DNA of 17,645 nucleotides, from the NCBI GenBank assembly GCA_009885185.1, contig VFLF01000800.1:1-17645 (forward strand), read 5' to 3'. This document shows, in pieces, positions 13,014 through 17,645 of the stretch. The notes under the pieces were generated by a model. It searched no databases, was not told the DNA's origin, and was given only the letters and a program-made list of their open reading frames with translations. The translations under genes were made by a program, and so were the position numbers. The stretch comes from Nitrosomonadales bacterium (GTDB taxonomy: Bacteria > Pseudomonadota > Gammaproteobacteria > Burkholderiales > SG8-41). The number at the start of each line of letters is the position of its first letter. The stretch's first letter is position 1.

Positions 13014-13985
13014 ATGACGCTCAGAGAAAACGTATTCCGCGTGTTCGCGACGCTGGCCGTCGTGGTGTGCGCGCAGGCAAATGCGCAATGGCAGCCCACA
13101 CGCCCAGTGCGCCTGATCGCGCCGTTTCCGCCGGGGGGCGCGGTGGATGTGATCGGGCGCATCGTCGCTTCACGCTTGCCGGAGCGCCTGGGCCAGCAGG
13201 TCGTCGTCGATAACCGTGGCGGCGCCAACGCCATCATCGGCACCGAACTCGCGGCCCGCGCCGCGCCGGACGGGCACACCATTTTGATCGTGCCGATTGG
13301 CCATTCGATCACACCGTCGGTGACGAAGAAGTTGCCGTACGACACCCTCAAGGATTTCGCCCCGCTCGGCTTGATCGGCAATGGCGCGTACGTGCTGGTG
13401 GTGAACCCCAGCGTGCCGGCCAAATCGGTGAGCGAGTTTATCGCGCACGCCAAGGCGCGCGCCGGCGGCTTGAACTATGCGTTTACCGGCCACGGCAACG
13501 CCACGCATCTGGCGGCGGAACTGTTCAAGGTGCTCGCGGGCGTCGACATGCAGGGCATCAATTACAAGGGCGGCGGCCCGGCGCTGACCGATCTCATCGG
13601 CGGGCAGATTTCGGTGTTTTTCTCCGGCGTGGCCTCGGGCGCGGCGCAGATCAAGGCCGGCAAAATCCGCGCGCTGGGCGTCACCACCTCGCGTCGCAGC
13701 GGCGGCCTGCCTGATGTACCGACCATCGCCGAGGCCGGTGTGCCGGGGTACGAAGTCGATGGTTGGTACGGCCTGCTGGCGCCGGCAAAGACACCGCCCG
13801 CGGTAATTCAGCGCTTTAACAGCGAACTCGCCGTGCTGCTCGCCATGCCCGAGATGAAGGAACGCCTGCTCGGCGCTGGCATCGATGCGCGAGCGTCCAC
13901 ACCGGCGGAGTTTCAGGAGCGCATCACGCGCGACATCGCGCGCTGGGCCGACGTCGTAAAGAGAGCCAAAATCGCAGTTGAGTAA
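13014..13985 (+). CDS. Bug/TctC-type periplasmic solute-binding protein
   Basis: A 323-residue Bug-family protein. The frame is open back to 12915, but the ATG at 13014 gives a proper signal peptide (MTLRENVFRVFATLAVVVCAQANA, cleavage near residue 24). The longer form would put 33 Arg-rich residues in front of it. Family motifs are PFPPGGAVDVIGR (37-49), VVVDNRGGANAIIG (63-76), AAPDGHTI (83-90), LPYDTLKDFAPLG, and a NYKGGGPALTDLIGGQ segment. There is no strong Shine-Dalgarno, which fits a leader close to the promoter-like GATAAT upstream. It probably binds a carboxylate in the periplasm. It is 30 bp ahead of an amidohydrolase and in the same direction, so it is a good candidate for capturing the substrate of that pathway; the membrane transport partners are not in the window. 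Confidence 0.95.
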   Translation: MTLRENVFRVFATLAVVVCAQANAQWQPTRPVRLIAPFPPGGAVDVIGRIVASRLPERLGQQVVVDNRGGANAIIGTELAARAAPDGHTILIVPIGHSITPSVTKKLPYDTLKDFAPLGLIGNGAYVLVVNPSVPAKSVSEFIAHAKARAGGLNYAFTGHGNATHLAAELFKVLAGVDMQGINYKGGGPALTDLIGGQISVFFSGVASGAAQIKAGKIRALGVTTSRRSGGLPDVPTIAEAGVPGYEVDGWYGLLAPAKTPPAVIQRFNSELAVLLAMPEMKERLLGAGIDARASTPAEFQERITRDIARWADVVKRAKIAVE

Positions 13986-14015
13986 CCCCAACCATCAAGA
14001 CCCAAGGAGAACAAC

Positions 14016-15116
14016 ATGATGTACACCTGCACACCACAGCACGCCGCCTCCGCCAACATGGCCAAGGCCGCCAGCCGCAAAATCATTAAGCGAGCCAAAG
14101 GCGGCAAAAAAAGCCTTGCGGTGGATTTGCATTGCCATGTGCATACACCCGCCGCCGATGCGATCGCCAAACAAACGGCGGTGCCGCCCGCGGACAACAT
14201 CGTGCGCCATGGCAGCCAGCGCACGGCCGACCGGCAGCACGAATTGCGCAAGGAGCTCGACGCCAAGCTCACGTCGATTGAACAGCGTTTGTCGGACATG
14301 AACAAAATGGGCATCGACGTGCAGGCCATCTCCACGTCGCCCAGCCAGTATTTTTATCGTATCGAACCGGAACTCGGCCGCCAGACCTCGCGCGTCATCA
14401 ACGAGCGGCTGGCGGAAATCGTATCGCTGCACCCGGATCGCTTTGTCGCGCTGGCCACGCTGCCGATGCAGGAGCCTGAATTTGCGCTACAGGAGTTGGA
14501 GTATTGCATGAAGGAATTCGGCTTTCGCGGCATGGAAATCGGCACCAACATCCGCAAGGCCGAATTGTCCGACCCGCGCTTCGAAAAATTGTGGGCCAGG
14601 GCCGAGGAACTGGGCGCGGTGATTTTTCTGCATCCGAGCGGCTTCACCGACACCAGCCGCCTGAAGGAACACTTTCTTACCAACGTGATCGGCAACCCGC
14701 TCGACACCACCGTAGCGATCGCACACATCGTCTACGGCGGCATTCTTGAGCGTTATCCCAAACTGAAAATCGTCGCCGCGCACGGCGGCGGCTACATGGG
14801 CCACTACCCGGCGCGCATGGATCACGCCTATCGTGTGCGCCCCGAGTGCCACGATCACATCACCCGCCCGCCGTCGTATTACATGAAAAAGATTTACTAC
14901 GACACCATGGTGTTCGGCGAAGCGCAGCTTGAGCATCTGGTCAAACTGTGGGGCGAGGGTCATGTCGTCATCGGCACCGACTACCCGTACGACATGGGCT
15001 ACTACAAGCCGGTGGATTTTATCGAGCGCACGAAGTCGCTTACGCGCAAACAGAAAGACGCGATACTCGGTGGCAATGCGGCGAAATTGCTGGGGCTGAA
15101 GGCGGGGAAGCGGTAG
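14016..15116 (+). CDS. amidohydrolase-2 family, ACMSD-like metal-dependent decarboxylase or hydrolase
   Basis: A 366-residue TIM-barrel amidohydrolase with a strong AAGGAGAA just before the ATG. Metal ligands are His39 and His41 (VDLHCHVH), His206 (FLHPSG) and Asp322 (GTDYPYD), with the catalytic His256 in AAHGGGY. Spacing between these residues nearly equals that recalled for aminocarboxymuconate-semialdehyde decarboxylase (His9, His11, His177, His228, Asp294). The family includes decarboxylases of ACMS, gamma-resorcylate, 5-carboxyvanillate and related acids, and some hydrolases. An N-terminal extension of about 35 residues, rich in Lys and Ala, precedes the HxH motif and does not look like a signal peptide. 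The gene lies between a Bug protein and a CoA-transferase, suggesting decarboxylation or hydrolysis of an imported aromatic or dicarboxylic acid. Family is secure; the reaction is inferred. Confidence 0.93.
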   Translation: MMYTCTPQHAASANMAKAASRKIIKRAKGGKKSLAVDLHCHVHTPAADAIAKQTAVPPADNIVRHGSQRTADRQHELRKELDAKLTSIEQRLSDMNKMGIDVQAISTSPSQYFYRIEPELGRQTSRVINERLAEIVSLHPDRFVALATLPMQEPEFALQELEYCMKEFGFRGMEIGTNIRKAELSDPRFEKLWARAEELGAVIFLHPSGFTDTSRLKEHFLTNVIGNPLDTTVAIAHIVYGGILERYPKLKIVAAHGGGYMGHYPARMDHAYRVRPECHDHITRPPSYYMKKIYYDTMVFGEAQLEHLVKLWGEGHVVIGTDYPYDMGYYKPVDFIERTKSLTRKQKDAILGGNAAKLLGLKAGKR

Positions 15117-15135
15117 TCAGTAGCGGATCAATGAA

Positions 15136-16335
15136 ATGAATGATATGGCCAAAGACGATCCACCCTTCGAGGGCGTAAAGGTTCTCGATCTATCGCAGGG
15201 TGTGGCAGGGCCCTATTGCGGCATGCACCTGGCGCGCAATGGCGCCGATGTGATCAAGGTCGAGCCGACCGATATCGGCTGCTGGAGCCGGCGGCTGGGC
15301 AAGCACACGGGCGATCAAACCGCGCATTCCGTCATCGTCAATCGCGCCAAGCGCTCGCTCGCCGTCGATCTCAAGACCGATCAGGGCGTCGCCATCGTGC
15401 AGCGGCTGGCCAGCCAATGCGATGTGTTGATCCACAACTATCGCGTCGGCAAAATCGACAAGTTCAAGCTCGACTACGAGAGCGTCAAACAATCCAATCC
15501 GAACGTCGTTTACGCCCACATTACCGGCTTCGGCGCGAAGGGGCCGCGCGCCGACAATCCGGCAACGGACTCGGTGATGCAGGCCTATACCGGGATGATG
15601 TCGATCAACCGCACCGCGGCGGGTGTGCCGCAGCGCATCGAAATGCTGGCGATCGACTTCTCTACCGGCTTGTATGCCTTTCAGGCGGTTGCAGCGGCGC
15701 TGTATCGTAAAGCGATGAAAGGCCGCGGCGCCCACATCCAAACCAGCCTGCTGGAATGCGCGCTCGCCCTGCAGGAAGGCGCGATGATGGAACACCATTT
15801 GCAGGGCGGCGCCGCCGAACCCATCGGCATGCCAGTCGGCATGTTCAAAACCAAAGACGGCTTCATGAGCGTCAATGCGCGGCGCGATGAACATTTCAAG
15901 CGCCTCGCCAAACTGCTCGGCAACGACGAATGGATCACCGATCCGCGTTACGCCGACGCGCGTGCCCGCGTAACCAGTCGCAACGAACTGATGGCCGAAC
16001 TGCGGCCGTTCTTCGAAACCAAGACCTCCGATGAGTGGGTGGAACTGCTTTCCGGCATCGACATCCTGAAAGCCAAGGTCAACACCTACGACGATCTATT
16101 CAAAGACCCGCAGGTGCAGGCCATCGACGCCGTGCGCTGGGTCGAGAACGACACGCTCGGCCGCGTGCCGATGGGGACGATTTGCGGGCAGGCTGCGCCG
16201 GCGACGGGTGATCCACTGACGCATGCGCCGCATCTGGGGGAGCATACGCGGGAGATTTTGGGGGAGATGGGGTTTGGGGTTAGCGAGATTGAAAAGCTAA
16301 CCGCCTCAGCCGTTGTTGAGTGCTATCGGGGCTGA
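15136..16335 (+). CDS. class III (CaiB/BaiF/Frc) CoA-transferase
   Basis: A 399-residue cytosolic family III CoA-transferase, of usual length. N-terminal motif VKVLDLSQGVAGPYCGMHLARNGADVIKVEP (14-44) binds CoA. The catalytic Asp is Asp174 in MLAIDFSTGLYAFQAVAAAL, equivalent to Asp169 of formyl-CoA transferase. The tail HLGEHTREILGEMGF is the standard C-terminal block. These enzymes move CoA between carboxylic acids through aspartyl-CoA thioester and anhydride intermediates. The gene starts 19 bp after the amidohydrolase. A Met at residue 4 (15145) is an alternative start; neither has a clear Shine-Dalgarno. In context it would activate the acid taken up by the Bug protein or produced by the amidohydrolase. 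Donor and acceptor acids are unknown. Confidence 0.96.
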   Translation: MNDMAKDDPPFEGVKVLDLSQGVAGPYCGMHLARNGADVIKVEPTDIGCWSRRLGKHTGDQTAHSVIVNRAKRSLAVDLKTDQGVAIVQRLASQCDVLIHNYRVGKIDKFKLDYESVKQSNPNVVYAHITGFGAKGPRADNPATDSVMQAYTGMMSINRTAAGVPQRIEMLAIDFSTGLYAFQAVAAALYRKAMKGRGAHIQTSLLECALALQEGAMMEHHLQGGAAEPIGMPVGMFKTKDGFMSVNARRDEHFKRLAKLLGNDEWITDPRYADARARVTSRNELMAELRPFFETKTSDEWVELLSGIDILKAKVNTYDDLFKDPQVQAIDAVRWVENDTLGRVPMGTICGQAAPATGDPLTHAPHLGEHTREILGEMGFGVSEIEKLTASAVVECYRG

Positions 16336-16635
16336 CCTGGTTTGAGCCCGGACCCTACATATGGGCCACCATTGGCCTCAATCGCTCCTTCTTAATGCGG
16401 CACGAAAATATTAAAATCAATAAAATCAATTAGTTATATAATAATATTCTCTAGGCATGGCTGTTTCGCATTTGGTTTGTGGTGACAATATGTCACCACT
16501 ATGCTACAGTTCGTCCGCTGCCGATCTAAACACCATCAATCATCGATACCTGAACAAATACTCAAGACTGACTGATAAAACTGATACTGACGCTGACAAA
16601 AATTCCGACTCCAAACACTGATACCTAAAACGACA
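16336..16635. other. AT-rich intergenic leader of the toxin-antitoxin operon
   Basis: This 300-bp stretch has no gene. It is clearly richer in A and T than the coding DNA to its left, which suggests a junction between core-like and acquired DNA. It holds a short GGCCA/TGGCC hairpin (16364-16377, no T tract), a tandem direct repeat of AAAATCAAT (16413-16421 and 16422-16430), the promoter and operator described separately, and a leader (about 16567-16626) with many CTGA/CTGAT words. No convincing small open frame was seen. Confidence 0.6.
16477..16505 (+). promoter_or_regulatory. toxin-antitoxin promoter with operator palindrome in the spacer
   Basis: A perfect inverted repeat with 9-bp arms, GTGGTGACA and TGTCACCAC, separated by ATA, occupies 16479-16499. 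It fits between TTGTGG (16477-16482, -35-like) and TATGCT (16500-16505, -10-like), which are exactly 17 bp apart. An autoregulating ribbon-helix-helix antitoxin bound here would block RNA polymerase. Operators of DUF1778/GNAT modules are usually palindromes upstream of the antitoxin, so the target is probably the product of the next gene. Confidence 0.75.
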
Positions 16636-16965
16636 ATGGCAACGAAAACATCAGATGAACGGGGCCGCATCACAGCCCGCCTTCCCCTAGCCCTGGTCAC
16701 AGAGCTTGAGGAAGCAGCGGCGTTGGTGGGTGTCACAGTCAATCAATTCATCGTGCAAGCCGCTTCAGAAAAGGCGCGTACGATTATTGAGACCTGCACG
16801 CGAATCGACGTGTCACGTCGGGATGCGGCCTTTATTGCCAACTTGCTGGACTCCCCCCCCTTGCCGAATGCGGCGCTGCTCAAGGCGGTCCAGCTTTATG
16901 ATAAGGCTGTAACCCATGCAGAATCAGATTCAACTCCAGCCGCTTCAGGACAACCACGACACTGA
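16636..16965 (+). CDS. DUF1778 (TacA-like) ribbon-helix-helix antitoxin
   Basis: A 109-residue protein. The N-terminal ribbon-helix-helix DNA-binding domain is ERGRITARLPLALVTELEEA followed by AALVGVTVNQFIVQAASEKA (about 8-47). The C-terminal part, with RIDVSRRDAAFIANLLDSPPLPNAALLKAV, matches the segment that wraps and neutralises the acetyltransferase toxin in TacA-type antitoxins. The gene overlaps the toxin start by 50 bp, giving coupled expression. A run of eight C (16853-16860), coding for Ser-Pro-Pro in the neutralising tail, is prone to slippage; a one-base change there would remove the end of the antitoxin and alter coupling. The Shine-Dalgarno is weak. Expected to repress its own operon by binding the palindrome upstream, with the toxin as co-repressor. 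Confidence 0.92.
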   Translation: MATKTSDERGRITARLPLALVTELEEAAALVGVTVNQFIVQAASEKARTIIETCTRIDVSRRDAAFIANLLDSPPLPNAALLKAVQLYDKAVTHAESDSTPAASGQPRH

Positions 16966-17443
16966 GGCTTTTACCTGCGGCGTCGATGCGCTTGACCGAT
17001 GGCTAAAGAGCATCGCCCGGCAGCACGCCAACAAGGGCGTCTCCCGCACTTTTGTCGCGATTGATCCCGCCAACCCCGCGCAAATCGTCGGCTATTACAG
17101 TTTGACGGTGGCCGAGATCGATACCGACAAGCTACCGAAAGACGTTGCCAGAAAACTGCCACGGCGCGTGCCCTTGGTGCTGATAGGCCGTCTTGCCACT
17201 TCGTCGGCCGCGCGTGGTCAGGGCATCGGCGCACTGCTACTCGTCGATGCGCTAAAGCGAATTATTCGTATCGCCAACGATGTTGGTGTCACGCTGGTGC
17301 TCGTGGACGCAAAAGACGACCCAGCCGCCAGCTTCTATCAGCATTTTGGCTTTGTGCCGTTGCCGGAAAATCCGCTGCGCTTGGCGCTTCCGGTCGAGAC
17401 CGCCAGACGCGCCCTGTCACCGCCATCGACTGCTCAATCGTGA
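16916..17443 (+). CDS. GNAT-family acetyltransferase toxin (TacT/AtaT-like)
   Basis: A 175-residue GNAT acetyltransferase of the size of TacT/KacT toxins. These toxins acetylate the amino group of aminoacyl-tRNA and stop translation. Visible features are the N-terminal QPLQDNHDTEAFTCGVDALDRWLK (family form: ...F.CG...LD.WL), VGYYSLTVAEI (58-68), the acetyl-CoA pyrophosphate loop ARGQGIGALLL (99-109), and the catalytic Tyr141 in SFYQHFGFVPLPENP. All key positions are intact, so the toxin should be active. It starts inside the antitoxin gene in another frame, as in other DUF1778-GNAT operons. Which tRNA is targeted cannot be told from sequence. Confidence 0.93.
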   Translation: MQNQIQLQPLQDNHDTEAFTCGVDALDRWLKSIARQHANKGVSRTFVAIDPANPAQIVGYYSLTVAEIDTDKLPKDVARKLPRRVPLVLIGRLATSSAARGQGIGALLLVDALKRIIRIANDVGVTLVLVDAKDDPAASFYQHFGFVPLPENPLRLALPVETARRALSPPSTAQS

Positions 17444-17547
17444 TGTGCTGCTGCATTGAGCGAATTGCTCGCATTAAATCAACGCAGTCGGGGACGCACC
17501 AAGTTTATTCTCAACCACAGATAATTATGGTCTGTACCGAATGGCAC

Positions 17548-17645
17548 TTACTTAAGCTTAACGGGATGTCCATATTTTCGGATTTTCGCTCTGGCGATCT
17601 CACGAGGTTGCATCAGTAACGGATAGGGTTTAGGTCGCCGTTTGA
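17548..17645 (-). CDS. C-terminal end of an IS4-like transposase (partial, runs off window)
   Basis: On the minus strand, an open frame enters from the right edge and ends at a TAA at 17548-17550. Its last 31 residues begin KRRPKPYPLLMQPREIARAK and end in a basic tail, KYGHPVKLK. The RRPKPYPLL...PR pattern is what I recall from the C-termini of IS4-family transposases. The 104 bp between the toxin stop and this stop should then contain the end of the insertion sequence; no terminal inverted repeat can be defined without the other end. Too short for a firm call: another basic C-terminus is possible. Confidence 0.5.
   Translation of the reverse strand, partial: KRRPKPYPLLMQPREIARAKIRKYGHPVKLK

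Noticed and set aside
16364..16377. GGCCA-CCAT-TGGCC hairpin as terminator of the CoA-transferase
   Set aside because: Short stem and no run of T after it; could be chance.
17444..17547. Terminal inverted repeat of the presumed insertion sequence
   Set aside because: Only one end could be in the window, so no repeat can be paired.

Overview
The window is GC-rich, densely packed bacterial DNA. It carries two intact Bug/TctC-type periplasmic solute-binding proteins and the stub of a third, plus a class III CoA-transferase, a quinoprotein dehydrogenase and several unrelated catabolic hydrolases and oxygenases. This mix is typical of Burkholderiales (Betaproteobacteria), where Bug genes are greatly expanded. 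The taxonomic call is an inference from gene content; there is no rRNA or marker gene in the window. No tRNA, rRNA or CRISPR array was seen.

Left part (1-4021): a plus-strand tandem of two paralogous alpha/beta-hydrolases, the first cut by the window edge. Both have Cys in place of the nucleophilic Ser (GFCIG). Next comes a divergent pair: a TauD/TfdA-type Fe(II)/2-oxoglutarate dioxygenase (minus) and an HD-domain protein (plus) whose six metal ligands resemble those of PhnZ/MIOX-type di-iron oxygenases. They share a 222-bp region with an inverted repeat. The pairing recalls two-enzyme systems such as PhnY/PhnZ and TmpA/TmpB and is the most interesting candidate system here. A glutathione S-transferase follows.

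Centre (4095-8036): an apparent minus-strand operon in the order PQQ-dependent dehydrogenase, small cytochrome c, ChaN-like haem-binding lipoprotein, Bug protein, and probably the GST. This looks like periplasmic oxidation of an alcohol or aldehyde, with electrons passed to the cytochrome. The dehydrogenase has the extra Asp (D-x-D) linked to lanthanide use, lacks the vicinal Cys pair, and has a signal-peptide reading frame with a Shine-Dalgarno sequence but no ordinary start codon. Divergent from it is a REC-PAS-GGDEF diguanylate cyclase with an intact active site and I-site.

Right-centre (9597-16335): a CocE/NonD-type hydrolase (minus), a Bug gene stub, an inverted pair of 27-nt palindromic repeats, and a Gfo/Idh/MocA oxidoreductase (minus). 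Divergent from these is a plus-strand cluster of Bug protein, ACMSD-like amidohydrolase and class III CoA-transferase, which reads as uptake, ring-product or acid processing, and CoA activation. An inverted repeat in the divergent promoter may be its operator.

Right end (16336-17645): an AT-rich spacer leads into a DUF1778-GNAT (TacA/TacT-like) toxin-antitoxin operon. A perfect 9+9 palindrome fills its promoter spacer and a C8 tract lies inside the antitoxin. The last 98 bp appear to hold the C-terminal end of an IS4-like transposase, so this end looks like a mobile or accessory segment.
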